Assembly (NCBI RefSeq): GCF_020166105.1
Contig: NZ_JAIUJY010000002.1
Coordinates: forward strand, 790,696-854,695
DNA length: 64,000 nucleotides
Source: Blastococcus sp. LR1
Lineage (GTDB): Bacteria > Actinomycetota > Actinomycetes > Mycobacteriales > Geodermatophilaceae
Direction: 5' to 3'
In this document: one piece after another, positions 16,250 through 25,472 of the stretch
Layout: the number at the start of each line of letters is the position of its first letter
How positions within the stretch are numbered: the first letter of the stretch is position 1
Translations under genes and position numbers: made by a program
Notes under the pieces: model-generated
Seen by the model: the letters and a program-made list of their open reading frames with translations, nothing else
What the model was told of the DNA's origin: nothing
Databases searched by the model: none

Positions 16250-17430
16250 CCCGCCCCCTGCGTCCGCGTGCGCTGGATCGCCGCCATGACCGTCTCGACG
16301 ACCATCACACCGGCCACCGAGTCCCGGCGGCCGGTGACGACGACGCCGCCCTGGCTCGCCGCCAGCATCGTGTCCAGCGCGTCGTTGAGGGTCGAGCGCA
16401 GGCCCACCACCGGCAGGCGCTGGTCGACCGTGTCGGGGACCGTCGACGTCCGGGAGAGCTCGGCCAGGCTGGGCCAGCTGATCGGCCGCCCGCGCTCGTC
16501 GAGCACCACCACGTAGTCGTCGCCGGCCGCCTGCGCTGCGGCCACCGCGGCCGCGGAGTCCGATCCGACGGCCGCCGTCGTCGGCTGCTGGAGGTCGACG
16601 TCCGCCACCCGGGTCAGCGTGAGTTGCTTCAGGGTCGCGCCGGCGCCGACGAAGTCGGCCACGTACTCCTCGGCCGGCTCGGCCAGGATCCGCTCCGGGG
16701 TGTCGAACTGCACCACCCGCGCGCCGACGTCGAAGACCACGATCCGGTCGCCCAGCTTCACCGCCTCGTCGAAGTCGTGGGTGACGAAGACGATGGTCTT
16801 GCCGAGCTCCTCCTGGATGCGGATGAGCTCGTCCTGCAGGCGCTGACGGGTGATCGGGTCGACGGCGCCGAAGGGCTCGTCCATGAGCAGCACCGGCGGG
16901 TCCGCGGCCAGCGCCCGGGCCACCCCGACCCGCTGCTGCTGGCCGCCGGAGAGCTCGCGCGGATAGCGGTCCCGGTAGCGCTCGGGGTCCAGCCCGACCA
17001 GGTCGAGCAGCTCGTCGACCCGCTCCTTGACCCGGGCGTCGTCCCACTTGAGCATCTTCGGGACCAGACCGATGTTGGTGGCCACGGTCATGTGCGGGAA
17101 GAGCCCACCGGCCTGGATCACGTACCCGATCCGGCGGCGCAGCTGGTCGGGCTGCTGGTCGGTGACGTCCTCGTCCCCGAGGTGGATGCGCCCCTCGGTC
17201 GGCTCGATCAGCCGGTTGATCATCTTCAGCAGCGTCGTCTTCCCGCAGCCGGACGGGCCGACGAACATCACCGTCTCGCCCGCGGCGATCTCCAGCGTGA
17301 CGTCGTCGACGGCCGGGGTGTCCTGGCCGGGGTAGCGCTTGGTCACGCCCTCCAGCCGGATGGGGACGCCGCTGATGCGCCGGTCGCCGGAGCCGGCGTC
17401 GGACGGACGCGCGGACAAGGTCTCAGACAC
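16246..17430 (-). CDS. Osmoprotectant ABC transporter ATPase with C-terminal CBS-like region (OpuCA/ProV-like)
   Basis: 394-residue ATPase energising import of betaine-type osmolytes. Walker A GPSGCGKTT (about 58-66), Q-loop YVIQAGGLFPHM, signature LSGGQQQRVGVARAL, Walker B VLLMDEPFGAVD and H-loop FVTHDFDEA are all intact. Residues about 275-390 form a CBS-pair-like tail ending DSVAGVMVVETVMAAI, which in OpuCA-type proteins senses ionic strength or c-di-AMP. The GTG at 17430 overlaps the upstream permease stop by 8 nt. Confidence 0.93.
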   Translation of the reverse strand: MSETLSARPSDAGSGDRRISGVPIRLEGVTKRYPGQDTPAVDDVTLEIAAGETVMFVGPSGCGKTTLLKMINRLIEPTEGRIHLGDEDVTDQQPDQLRRRIGYVIQAGGLFPHMTVATNIGLVPKMLKWDDARVKERVDELLDLVGLDPERYRDRYPRELSGGQQQRVGVARALAADPPVLLMDEPFGAVDPITRQRLQDELIRIQEELGKTIVFVTHDFDEAVKLGDRIVVFDVGARVVQFDTPERILAEPAEEYVADFVGAGATLKQLTLTRVADVDLQQPTTAAVGSDSAAAVAAAQAAGDDYVVVLDERGRPISWPSLAELSRTSTVPDTVDQRLPVVGLRSTLNDALDTMLAASQGGVVVTGRRDSVAGVMVVETVMAAIQRTRTQGAG

Positions 17431-18064
17431 GGATCCCCCTGGGAGTGGTCAGCCGGCCGGCGAGCACCAGCAGCAGGTCGAGGACGAGGGCGAGCAGGAC
17501 GACGGCGATGGTCCCGGTGAGCGCGGAGTTGATCGCGTTGGCCCCGCCCAGCCGGGAGAGCCCGGTGAAGATGAAGCCGCCGAGCCCGGGGCCCAGCACG
17601 TAGGCGGCGATGGCGGCGATGCCCATGACCATCTGGGTGGAGACCCGGATGCCGGCCAGGATCACCGGCCACGCGAGCGGCAGCTCGATGCGCAGCAGCG
17701 TGGACATGCGGCTCATCCCGATCCCGCGCGCCGACTCGACCAGCGCCCGGTCGACCCCGGCCAGCCCGACGACGGCGTTGCGCAGCACGGGGAGCGCCGC
17801 GTAGAAGGTGATCGCGATGACGGCGGGCGTGATGCCGAAGCCGAACGGTGCGAGCAGGATCCCCAGCAGCGCGAACGAGGGGATGGTCAGGCCCACCGCG
17901 GAGAAGCCGTTGGCCGCGGCCGTCGCCGTCGGGTTCCGGTAGACCAGGGCCGCCAGCGCGACGGCGAGCAGCGAGCCCAGGACGACGCACTGGACCACCA
18001 GGCTGACGTGCTGGAACGACTGGAAGGCGATCAGCCCCCAGCGTTCTCCCACGTAGTCGAGCAT
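17423..18064 (-). CDS. Osmoprotectant ABC transporter permease (first gene of operon)
   Basis: 213-residue permease with about five transmembrane helices. The EAA-like loop reads VESARGIGMSRMSTLLRIEL, followed by PLAWPVILAGIRVSTQ. A paralogue of the permease at 15449, so the importer probably contains a heterodimeric channel. The ATG at 18064 is about ten bases after GGAGAGG. The promoter must lie in the 194-bp divergent space shared with the MerR gene. Confidence 0.9.
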   Translation of the reverse strand: MLDYVGERWGLIAFQSFQHVSLVVQCVVLGSLLAVALAALVYRNPTATAAANGFSAVGLTIPSFALLGILLAPFGFGITPAVIAITFYAALPVLRNAVVGLAGVDRALVESARGIGMSRMSTLLRIELPLAWPVILAGIRVSTQMVMGIAAIAAYVLGPGLGGFIFTGLSRLGGANAINSALTGTIAVVLLALVLDLLLVLAGRLTTPRGIRV

Positions 18065-18201
18065 GTAGCCGCCACCTCTCCTGGCCACGTCGTCGGGGCC
18101 GTGAGTTCCGGTCCTCGACCGTTGCACAGTCCGGCGCGACGTGGAGGGTCGACGATCATGTCGGTTCGGCAACGGTCCCCCGAAAGGACGACCGCGAACG
18201 C

Positions 18202-18232
18202 TTGACCCTGACGCGACGTGAGGCCGCAGGCT
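18202..18232 (+). promoter_or_regulatory. MerR/TipA-type promoter with 19-bp spacer and palindrome
   Basis: TTGACC (18202-18207) and CAGGCT (18227-18232) are separated by 19 bp, the long spacer typical of MerR-activated promoters. The near-palindrome CCTGACG-CGA-CGTGAGG (18207-18223, one mismatch) fills the spacer, as in tipA promoters. It precedes the MerR gene by 26 nt, so autoregulation is likely. Confidence 0.6.
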
Positions 18233-18258
18233 CACCGCGTCAAGGAGGGAGGGATTCG

Positions 18259-19014
18259 ATGAACGTGGGAGAGGTCGCCGCACTGGCCGGCGTCACGGTG
18301 CGCACGCTGCACCACTACGACCGGATCGGGCTGCTGACGCCGTCCGGGCGTACGGCGGCCGGCTACCGGCAGTACGCGCCGGCCGATCTGGACCGGCTGC
18401 ACCTGGTGCTGCTCTACCGCGAGCTCGGGTTCCCCCTCGAGGAGGTCGCGACGCTGCTGGACGACCCGTCCGCCGATCCCGCCGAGCACCTGCGCCGGCA
18501 GCACCGGCTGCTGCGGGACCGGCTGGAGCGGACGACGGCGATGGTCGCGGCCGTCGAGAAGGAGATGGAGGCACGATCCATGGGGATCTCACTGACCCCG
18601 GAGGAGCGGTTCGAGGTGTTCGGCGACTGGCTGCCCGAGGAGTACGCGGCCGAGGCCGAGGAGAAGTGGGGCGGGACCGACGCCTGGGCGCAGTCCCAGC
18701 AGCGGACCCGCGCCATGACCAAGGACGACTGGCTGCGGGTCAAGGCCGAGACCGACGACGTCGAGGCCCGGTTCGCCGAGGCGTTGCGGTCGGGCGTCGG
18801 GGCCGACTCGGCGCAGGCGATGGACCTAGCGGAGGAGCACCGGCAGCAGATCAGCCGGAACTTCTACGACTGCGGGTACGAGATGCACGCCGGGCTGGGC
18901 CGGATGTACGTCGAGGACGAGCGCTTCACCGCGTACTACGAGCGGATCGCGCCCGGGCTCGCGCAGTTCGTGAGCGCCGCGATCCAGGCCAACGCCACCC
19001 GCCACGGCAGCTGA
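18259..19014 (+). CDS. MerR-family regulator with TipAS effector domain
   Basis: 251 residues. The N-terminal winged helix MNVGEVAALAGVTVRTLHHY plus DRIGLLTPSGRTAAGYRQY is a MerR DNA-binding head (1-70). A dimerisation coiled coil covers about 75-115. A TipAS domain covers about 120-245 (WLPEEYAAEAEEKWGGTDAW, SRNFYDCGYEMHAGLGRMYV), which in TipAL binds thiopeptide antibiotics, partly through a Cys; Cys is present in NFYDCGYE. ATG 18259 has a very strong AAGGAGGGAGG upstream. It probably activates its own promoter on binding a peptide-like or cationic drug. No obvious drug exporter is adjacent; the divergent betaine importer is unlikely to be the target. Confidence 0.88.
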   Translation: MNVGEVAALAGVTVRTLHHYDRIGLLTPSGRTAAGYRQYAPADLDRLHLVLLYRELGFPLEEVATLLDDPSADPAEHLRRQHRLLRDRLERTTAMVAAVEKEMEARSMGISLTPEERFEVFGDWLPEEYAAEAEEKWGGTDAWAQSQQRTRAMTKDDWLRVKAETDDVEARFAEALRSGVGADSAQAMDLAEEHRQQISRNFYDCGYEMHAGLGRMYVEDERFTAYYERIAPGLAQFVSAAIQANATRHGS

Positions 19015-19040
19015 CCCGCCGGCGCCGGACAGCCGAGCCG

Positions 19041-19089
19041 TGTGCGCTGATGTGCAGTTCCGCGGCCCTGAACTGCACATCAGCGCACA
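19041..19089. terminator. Perfect 20-bp hairpin between convergent genes
   Basis: Arms 19041-19060 and 19070-19089 are exact reverse complements of 20 bp with a 9-nt loop. It lies between the ends of the MerR gene and the convergent methyltransferase gene, so it most likely ends both transcripts. The arm TGTGCGCTGATGTGCAGTTC is not simple GC, unlike normal terminators here, so it could also be a mobile repeat. Confidence 0.55.
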
Positions 19090-19092
19090 GCG

Positions 19093-19914
19093 TCACATCC
19101 GGATGAGCAGCTCGCCGTGCAGCATGCCGAGCCAGCCGTCGTCGGCGTCCCGCCAGCGCAGCCAGGCGGCGGCGATCGCGTCCAGCTCCGCAGTCGTGGC
19201 CAGCCCGTAGGCGACCGCCTGCTCGGCGAAGGACGACGCCGTCGCGCGGCCAGCCCAGGAGTCGCCCCACCACTGCCGCTCGTCCGGGGTGGAGAAGCAC
19301 CAGGACGACGTCGTCGCGGTGACGTCGCGCAGCCCCGCCGCGTGCGCCCACGACAGCAGCCGGCGCCCGGCGTCGGGCTCGGCGTCGTTGGCCCGGGCCA
19401 CCTGCGAGTACAGCTCCAGCCAGCGGTCGAGCCCGTCGTCCAGCGGGAACCACGTCGTCGCCGCGTAGTCGACGTCCCGCACGGCGATCACCCCGCCGGG
19501 CCGGCACACGCGGGCCATCTCGCGCAGCGCGGTCACCGGATCGGTCAGGTGCTGCAGCACCTGGTGGGCGTGCACGACGTCGAACGAGGCGTCGGGGAGG
19601 TCGAGGGCGTAGACGTCGCCGACCGCGAAGGTGACCTCGGCACCCGCCCGTGCCGCCGCCGCTCGCGCCTCGTCGAGCGGATCCGGTGAGACGTCCAGCC
19701 CGAGCACCCGACCGGGCGCCACGCGAGCGGCGAGGTCGACGGTGATCGTGCCGGGACCGCAGCCGACGTCGAGCAGGTCGAGCCCCGGACGCAGCGAGGG
19801 GAGCAGGTAGGCCGCGGAGTTCTCCGCCGTCCGCCAGCGGTGCGACTGCAGGACCGGCTCGGCGTGCCCGTGCGTGTAGGTGTCCACGAGCGGATCGTGC
19901 TCCTCGCTGCCCAC
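19093..19914 (-). CDS. Class I SAM-dependent methyltransferase (UbiE/Methyltransf_11-like)
   Basis: 273 residues. Motif I LLDVGCGPGTITVDLAARVA (about 47-66), acidic loop GLDVSPDPLDEAR and motif VVHAHQVLQHLTDPVTALRE are typical for Methyltransf_11 enzymes acting on small molecules. A C-terminal helical half contains WWGDSWAGR and other Trp-rich segments. It starts at GTG 19914. The substrate is unknown; similar proteins are often annotated as ubiquinone/menaquinone methyltransferase-like without evidence. Confidence 0.87.
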   Translation of the reverse strand: MGSEEHDPLVDTYTHGHAEPVLQSHRWRTAENSAAYLLPSLRPGLDLLDVGCGPGTITVDLAARVAPGRVLGLDVSPDPLDEARAAAARAGAEVTFAVGDVYALDLPDASFDVVHAHQVLQHLTDPVTALREMARVCRPGGVIAVRDVDYAATTWFPLDDGLDRWLELYSQVARANDAEPDAGRRLLSWAHAAGLRDVTATTSSWCFSTPDERQWWGDSWAGRATASSFAEQAVAYGLATTAELDAIAAAWLRWRDADDGWLGMLHGELLIRM

Positions 19915-20063
19915 CTGATGGAACAGCGTCCCCGCAAGCTGAGACGAGGTCGGGCGCCGCGCCCGCTCTGCGCCGCTTCTCGCGCTCTGGCCGCCCTGCA
20001 GCGCCCGCAGACCACGAGGACCGTGGACAGAGCGACACCCGGGCGGCGCGAGGGCGGAGCGGG

Positions 20064-21563
20064 TCAGCGCTCCGCGAGCACCTGCTCCGCGACCGCCACC
20101 GCGCGCTCGCGGTCGGCCGGCACCAGCCCGATGCGGGTGCGCCGGTCCAGCAGGTCCGAGACGGTCCGCGCGCCCTCGTGCTCGACGGCGAACCGCAGCT
20201 CCCCCACCGTCTCCGGCCGCCCCGCCACCACGAGCGCCGGGCCGAGCGCCTCGACTCGCGGCGCCTCCGTGCCGTACCGGGCCACCAGCCGTTCGGGCGC
20301 GGACACCCGGTCCAGCGCCACCCGCGGCGCGGCGCCGACCAACGGAAGCCGGGCGGTCGTGGACCGTGCAGCTCCCCTGCCCAGCCGCGCGACGACGGCG
20401 TCCACGGTCTCCTCGGCCATCGCCCGGTAGGTGGTGAGCTTGCCGCCCACCACCGAGAGGACCGGTCCGTCCCAGCGCAGCAGGTGCTTGCGAGAGAGGT
20501 CCGCCGTCGAATCCCCCGGCCCCGTTCCCGCCGACTCCGGCAGCACCAGCGGGCGGTAGCCGGCGTAGGCGCCGACCAGGTCGTCGCGGCTCAGCGGGGA
20601 CGACAGCACCTGGTTCACCGTGTCGAGCAGCTGCTGCACCTCGGCCTCCGACGGCTGCGGATCGCCGTCGGGCACCGGCCCCTCCACCGGCTCGTCGGTC
20701 AGCCCGAGGTAGACCAGCCCGTCCGGCTGCGGCAGCGCGAAGACGTACCGGGACCGCGATCCGGGCAGCGGCACGGTCATCGCCGCCGAGGGCGAGCCCA
20801 ACACCGAGGCCGGCACCACCAGGTGCGAGCCGCGCGAGGGCACCAGCCGGATGCCGGGCGCCAGCTTCTGCGACCAGACGCCGGCCGCGTTGACCACCGC
20901 GCCGGCCCGCAGTGCGAACGCCTCGTCGTCCACCCGCACGTGCACGTCTGCGCCGTCGACCGCCAGCACTTCGACACCGGGAACGATTCGCGCCCCGTAC
21001 GCGGCGGCGGTGCGGGCGAGGGCGACGACGAGGCGCGCGTCGTCGACGAGCTGCCCGTCCCAGAAGACGACGCCGCCGGCGCCCGGGCGCACACCGGGAG
21101 TCATGCGGGCGACGTCGTCGGCACCCACCCGCCGGGTCGAGGGCAGCGAGCCGCGACCGCCGGGCACCGAGAACCGGATCGCATCAGCGGCCCGGCCGCC
21201 GAGCTCGGCCAGCGCGGTCACGTCCCGCCCGGCGACGTCGGGCACGAGGAACGGCAGCGGCCGGACCAGGTGCGGCGCCGTCGCCCCCATGAGGACGGCG
21301 CGCTCGCGGGCGCTCTCCCGCGCCAGACCGATCTCGCCGTGCGCCAGGTACCGCAGCCCACCGTGCACCAGCTTCGAGGACCAGCGGCTCGTGCCCGCGG
21401 CGAGGTCCTGCCGCTCGAACAGCGCCACCGACAGCCCGCGCGAGGCGGCGTCCAGCGCGACCCCGGCACCGGTGACACCGCCACCGACGACCACGACGTC
21501 GACTGTCGCGCCCGGCAGTTCCGCCAGGTCCCGGGCCCGCCGGGCAGGCGACAGGGAACCCAT
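20064..21563 (-). CDS. glpD: Aerobic glycerol-3-phosphate dehydrogenase (GlpD)
   Basis: 499-residue FAD enzyme oxidising sn-glycerol-3-phosphate to dihydroxyacetone phosphate at the membrane, passing electrons to quinone. FAD-binding VVVGGGVTGAGVALDAASRG lies near residues 24-43, then GTSRWSSKLVHGGLRYLAHG and VGADDVARMTPGVRPG. It is somewhat shorter than the approximately 570-residue GlpD1/2 of mycobacteria but long enough for the DAO domain plus a short DAO_C tail. ATG 21563 (GTG 21566 alternative) follows GCGGAGAG; a minus-strand TACAGT at 21595-21590 could be its -10. Divergent from the alkyl-DHAP-synthase-like gene, a pairing also seen in mycobacteria (Rv2249c/Rv2251 region). Confidence 0.9.
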   Translation of the reverse strand: MGSLSPARRARDLAELPGATVDVVVVGGGVTGAGVALDAASRGLSVALFERQDLAAGTSRWSSKLVHGGLRYLAHGEIGLARESARERAVLMGATAPHLVRPLPFLVPDVAGRDVTALAELGGRAADAIRFSVPGGRGSLPSTRRVGADDVARMTPGVRPGAGGVVFWDGQLVDDARLVVALARTAAAYGARIVPGVEVLAVDGADVHVRVDDEAFALRAGAVVNAAGVWSQKLAPGIRLVPSRGSHLVVPASVLGSPSAAMTVPLPGSRSRYVFALPQPDGLVYLGLTDEPVEGPVPDGDPQPSEAEVQQLLDTVNQVLSSPLSRDDLVGAYAGYRPLVLPESAGTGPGDSTADLSRKHLLRWDGPVLSVVGGKLTTYRAMAEETVDAVVARLGRGAARSTTARLPLVGAAPRVALDRVSAPERLVARYGTEAPRVEALGPALVVAGRPETVGELRFAVEHEGARTVSDLLDRRTRIGLVPADRERAVAVAEQVLAER

Positions 21564-21598
21564 CACCTGGCTCTCCGCGGCACCGGCAGACTGTAGCC

Positions 21599-23260
21599 GT
21601 GCCCGAGCAGCCGGAACTGACGATCCAGGGGTGGGGCCCCGCCCCCGCCGGAACCACGGAGCCGACCGGTGACCCGCTGGCCGGCACCCTGACCAAGGCC
21701 GCGCGCCGCCACCTGGTCCGCGAGCTGGGCTGGACGCCGCGGGCCACGCCGCCGGTGCCGGTCGAGGAGATCCGGCTGGCCCCGAGCCGGCTGCCGGAGG
21801 AGGCGCACGCCGCGCTGGTGGAGCTCCTCGGTGCCGAGAACGTGCGCACCGACCGGGAGTCCCGACTGCTCCGCGCCGGCGGCAAGAGCTACCTGGACCT
21901 GCTGCGCCGCCGCGAGGGGGATGCCTCCGACGCGCCCTGCGCCGTCGTCCTGCCGGGCACCACCGAGGAGACGGCGGCGCTGCTGGCGCTCTGCAGCGAG
22001 CTCGGGATCGTCGTGGTCCCCTTCGGCGGCGGGACGAGCGTCGTCGGCGGGCTGGCCGGCGTGGACCCCGACGACCGGCCGGCGGTCGCGGTGGACCTGG
22101 GCCGCATGGCGTCGGTCCAGGCCCTCGACGTGCCGTCGTCGATGGTCACCGTCGGTCCCGGCATGCGCGGACCGGCGCTGGAGCAGGCGCTCGGCCGGGA
22201 GGGCCTGACCTTCGGGCACCTGCCGCAGAGCTGGGAGTTCGCCACCGTCGGGGGCTACGCCGCGACCCGGTCGGCGGGGCAGGCGTCCACCGGGGTGGGC
22301 CGGTTCGACGAGCTGGTCGCCGGCCTCACGCTGGCCACCCCGTCGGGCGTGCTCGAGCTCGGGCACCCCCCGGCGACCGCGGCCGGGCCCGACCTCCTCG
22401 GCCTGGCGCTGGGCTCGGAGGGCACGCTCGGCGTCATCACCGAGGTGAAGCTCCGGGTGCGCCCCAAGCCGGCGGTCGCCGTGTACGAGGGCTGGTCCTT
22501 CCGGACCTGGCCGGCCGGACTCGCGGCGCTGCAGAACCTCGCCCGGCACGACCTGCTGCCCGACGTCGTCCGGCTGTCGGACGCCGACGAGACCCGCGCC
22601 AACCTGCTGATGGCCGGCGGCGCGGGGGCCAAGGCGCTGCGCGGCAGCCTCAAGGCCCGCGGGCACGGCGAGGGCTGCCTGCTGCTCGTCGGCTGGGAGG
22701 GGCTGCCCGACCTCGTCCGCGCCCGGAAGCGCGCGGCGTCGTCGCTGCTGCGCGACGGCGGGGCGGTGCGCCTGGGCCGCCGGGTCGCGGAGTCCTGGCG
22801 CGCGCACCGCTTCGGCGCCCCGTACACCCGCGACAAGCTGATGGACGGCGGGCTGCTGGTGGAGACGCTGGAGACGGCGGCCACCTGGTCCGCGCTGCCC
22901 ACGGTCTACGACGCCGCCCGCCGCGCGCTGCAGGCCTCGCTCAGCCGCGACGGGCACCAGCCGCTGGTGATGAGCCACGTCTCGCACGGCTACGCGACCG
23001 GCGCCTCGCTCTACCTGACGGTGCTCGCCGACCGGGACGACGCGCTGCCCATCCAGCAGTGGCTGACGGCGAAGCGCGCGGCCACCGACGCACTGCTGGC
23101 GGCGGGCGGCACGCTCACGCACCACCACGCCGTCGGTGCCGACCACCGCCCGTGGCTGGAGCGCGAGATCGGGCCGCTCGGCGTCGAGGTGCTGCGCGCG
23201 GTCAAGCAGAAGCTGGACCCGGAGGGCATCTGCAACCCCGGCGTCCTTCTCCCGGACTGA
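21599..23260 (+). CDS. FAD-linked oxidase, alkyl-DHAP-synthase-like
   Basis: 553-residue flavoprotein of the PCMH/VAO family. Conserved segments include VVPFGGGTSVVGGLAG (FAD pyrophosphate binding, about 137-152), QSWEFATVGGYAATRSAGQA (about 210-230), GSEGTLGVITEVKLRVRPKP and a C-terminal HHHAVGADHRPWLERE, the arrangement of alkyldihydroxyacetonephosphate synthase and related enzymes. The eukaryotic enzyme makes ether lipids from acyl-DHAP; bacterial homologues are mostly uncharacterised. Being next to glpD links it to the DHAP/glycerol-3-phosphate pool. GTG 21599 lies 6 nt after CAGACT, a relaxed leaderless-type -10, with no ribosome binding site. Confidence 0.85.
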   Translation: MPEQPELTIQGWGPAPAGTTEPTGDPLAGTLTKAARRHLVRELGWTPRATPPVPVEEIRLAPSRLPEEAHAALVELLGAENVRTDRESRLLRAGGKSYLDLLRRREGDASDAPCAVVLPGTTEETAALLALCSELGIVVVPFGGGTSVVGGLAGVDPDDRPAVAVDLGRMASVQALDVPSSMVTVGPGMRGPALEQALGREGLTFGHLPQSWEFATVGGYAATRSAGQASTGVGRFDELVAGLTLATPSGVLELGHPPATAAGPDLLGLALGSEGTLGVITEVKLRVRPKPAVAVYEGWSFRTWPAGLAALQNLARHDLLPDVVRLSDADETRANLLMAGGAGAKALRGSLKARGHGEGCLLLVGWEGLPDLVRARKRAASSLLRDGGAVRLGRRVAESWRAHRFGAPYTRDKLMDGGLLVETLETAATWSALPTVYDAARRALQASLSRDGHQPLVMSHVSHGYATGASLYLTVLADRDDALPIQQWLTAKRAATDALLAAGGTLTHHHAVGADHRPWLEREIGPLGVEVLRAVKQKLDPEGICNPGVLLPD

Positions 23261-23270
23261 CGCCGTGCCT

Positions 23271-23350
23271 GTTGATCAGGAGACCTGATCAACGGGCGTC
23301 CTGGCTCACCGTCGACGCTGAGCCAGGACGCCTCATGGTGAGCCAGGACG
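23271..23350. repeat. Modular intergenic inverted-repeat cluster, copy A
   Basis: Contains GTTGATCAGG/CCTGATCAAC (23271-23280 and 23284-23293) and GCGTCCTGGCTCA/TGAGCCAGGACGC (23296-23308 and 23319-23331), plus a third half copy GTGAGCCAGGAC at about 23338-23349. Both modules recur at 52112-52198. It fills the gap between the convergent flavoprotein and SDR genes and may also terminate transcription. Confidence 0.75.
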
Positions 23351-23353
23351 GCG

Positions 23354-24121
23354 TTACGAGGTGGTGGCGATGCCGCCGTCGACGGGGATGACGGCGCCGG
23401 TCACGTAGGAGCCGGCCCGCGAGGAGAGGTAGACGACGACGCCGGCCATGTCGTCGGGGCGCCCGATCCGGCCGAGCGGCGACTTCGCCGCGATCTCGTC
23501 GCCGAACGCGTCGAGGGTCGCCGCCATCATCTTGGACTCGAACGGCCCGGGCGCCACGGCGTTCACGGTGACGTGCCGCGGCCCCAGCTCCTTGGCCAGC
23601 ACGCGGGTGAGCTGGTGCAGACCGGCCTTGCTGGCGGCGTAGGAGTAGGTGGGCATCGGGTTGACGTGCAGGCCGTCGATGCTGCCCACGTTCACCACGC
23701 GCGCCGGGTCGTCGGCGGTGGCGGCGGCCTCGAGCTTGGGCAGCAGCGCGCGGGTGAGGAAGAACGGCGACTTCAGGTTCAGGTCGAGCAGCTTGTCCCA
23801 CGCCGACTCGGGGAAGGTCTCCAGCGGCTCGCCCCAGGTGGCGCCGGCGTTGTTCACCAGGATGTGCACCCGCTCCTCGCGCGTGCCGACCTCCTCGGCC
23901 AGCCGCAGGCACTCGGCCTCGGTGGAGAGGTCGGCGGGGATGGAGACGACGTCGCCGAACTCCTGGAGCTCGGCGACGGCGGCGTCGCCCGCCTCGGCCT
24001 TGCGCGAGCTGATGTAGACCTTCGCTCCCGCCTGCAGCAGGCCTCGGGCCATCATCAGGCCGATGCCGCGGGTGCCACCGGTGACGACTGCCACCTTGCC
24101 GGTCAGGTCGAACAGGTCCAC
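23354..24121 (-). CDS. Short-chain dehydrogenase/reductase (SDR)
   Basis: 255-residue classical SDR using NAD(P)H. Cofactor loop [10 protein letters not shown] (TGxxxGxG, about 12-21), NNAG ([12 protein letters not shown]) and the catalytic YSYAASK (YxxxK) with the upstream Ser in [12 protein letters not shown] are all present. The C-terminal [16 protein letters not shown] is the usual SDR end. GTG 24121 has GGAGG six bases upstream. The substrate cannot be told; closest in style to RhlG/3-oxoacyl-ACP-reductase-like SDRs. Confidence 0.88.
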   Translation of the reverse strand: MDLFDLTGKVAVVTGGTRGIGLMMARGLLQAGAKVYISSRKAEAGDAAVAELQEFGDVVSIPADLSTEAECLRLAEEVGTREERVHILVNNAGATWGEPLETFPESAWDKLLDLNLKSPFFLTRALLPKLEAAATADDPARVVNVGSIDGLHVNPMPTYSYAASKAGLHQLTRVLAKELGPRHVTVNAVAPGPFESKMMAATLDAFGDEIAAKSPLGRIGRPDDMAGVVVYLSSRAGSYVTGAVIPVDGGIATTS

Positions 24122-24226
24122 AGGGTTCCTCCGCGTTCGGCGTCGGGGGCCGGATCCGGCCCCCGGGGCACCCTAGCCAGGCGGTTCTGCGGCGCAGTTC
24201 CGGAGCCTTGTGCCAGCCTTTCGCCC

Positions 24227-25453
24227 ATGATCACGCCCGCGCTCGGCGCCACCAGTGAGGTCGGCCGGCTGCGCACCGTGCTGCTGCACCGGCCCGGCCA
24301 GGAGCTGCGCCGGCTCACGCCGCGGAACAACGACCAGCTGCTGTTCGACGGCGTCCCGTGGGTGGCCCGCGCGCAGGAGGAGCACGACGCGTTCGCCCAG
24401 GCGCTGACCGACCGCGGGGTCGAGGTGCTGCACGTGGCGACGCTGCTCGCCGAGGTGCTGGAGTTCCCCGCGGCGCGGGCCGAGCTGATCGGCGCCGCCG
24501 TCGACGACCCGCGGCTGGGCGCCACCCTCCAGCGCGACGCGACCCGGCACCTGGCCTGGCTGTCGCCGGAGGACCTCGCCTCGGCGCTCATCGGCGGGCT
24601 GGCGCACGACGAGCTGCGTGGGCACGGGCTGGCCTACCAGCTGATGGACCGCTCGGACTTCGTCGTCCCGCCGCTGCCCAACCTGCTGTTCACCCGGGAC
24701 TCCTCGGTGTGGATCGGCGACGAGGTGGCCGTGACGTCGCTGGCCATGCCGGCCCGGCACCGGGAGAGCACGATCACCGCCGCCATCTACACCCACCACC
24801 CGCGGTTCTCCGGGGCCGACCAGCTCTACGGCGCGGAGCTGGAGCACCTCGAGGGCGGCGACGTGCTGCTGCTCGCCGAGGGCGTGGTCGCCGTCGGCGT
24901 GGGCGAGCGGACGACGCCGGGCGGCGCCGAGCGGCTGGCCCGTCGGCTGTTCGCCCGCGGCCTCGCGCACACGGTCCTCGTGGTCCCGATCGCCCAGGAG
25001 CGGGCCACCATGCACCTGGACACCATCGCCACGATGGTCGACGTCGACGCGATGGTCATGTACCCCGCCGTCGCGGACTCGCTGGTCGCCTGGACCGTCC
25101 GGGCGCTGCCCGACTCCCCCGCCCACCCGGCCGACGCCGACGCCACCGACCTCGCCGTCACCGGCCCGGAGCCGTTCGTGCTGGCGGCGGCCGAGGCCAT
25201 GGGGATCGACCAGCTGCGGGTGATCGACACCGGGCTGGACCCGGTCACCGCCGAGCGCGAGCAGTGGGACGACGGCAACAACACCCTCGCGCTGGCCCCA
25301 CGGCTGACGGTCGCCTACGAGCGGAACACCGTCACCAACGCGGCGCTCGAGGCTGCCGGCATCGAGGTCGTGCGGATCGCGGGCTCCGAGCTGGGCAGCG
25401 GTCGCGGGGGGCCGCGCTGCATGTCCTGCCCGGTGTCGCGAGCGCCGGCCTGA
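24227..25453 (+). CDS. arcA: Arginine deiminase (ArcA)
   Basis: 408-residue enzyme hydrolysing arginine to citrulline and ammonia, first step of the arginine deiminase pathway. Diagnostic motifs are [25 protein letters not shown] (EGGD), [12 protein letters not shown] (catalytic His) and the C-terminal [14 protein letters not shown] with nucleophile Cys398. No arcB, arcC or arcD gene follows, so citrulline must be used elsewhere; it may serve in nitrogen supply or acid protection. ATG 24227 lies 7 nt after CAGCCT, a relaxed leaderless-type box. Confidence 0.92.
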   Translation: MITPALGATSEVGRLRTVLLHRPGQELRRLTPRNNDQLLFDGVPWVARAQEEHDAFAQALTDRGVEVLHVATLLAEVLEFPAARAELIGAAVDDPRLGATLQRDATRHLAWLSPEDLASALIGGLAHDELRGHGLAYQLMDRSDFVVPPLPNLLFTRDSSVWIGDEVAVTSLAMPARHRESTITAAIYTHHPRFSGADQLYGAELEHLEGGDVLLLAEGVVAVGVGERTTPGGAERLARRLFARGLAHTVLVVPIAQERATMHLDTIATMVDVDAMVMYPAVADSLVAWTVRALPDSPAHPADADATDLAVTGPEPFVLAAAEAMGIDQLRVIDTGLDPVTAEREQWDDGNNTLALAPRLTVAYERNTVTNAALEAAGIEVVRIAGSELGSGRGGPRCMSCPVSRAPA

Positions 25454-25472
25454 GCGAAACCCCGAGCGCAAG

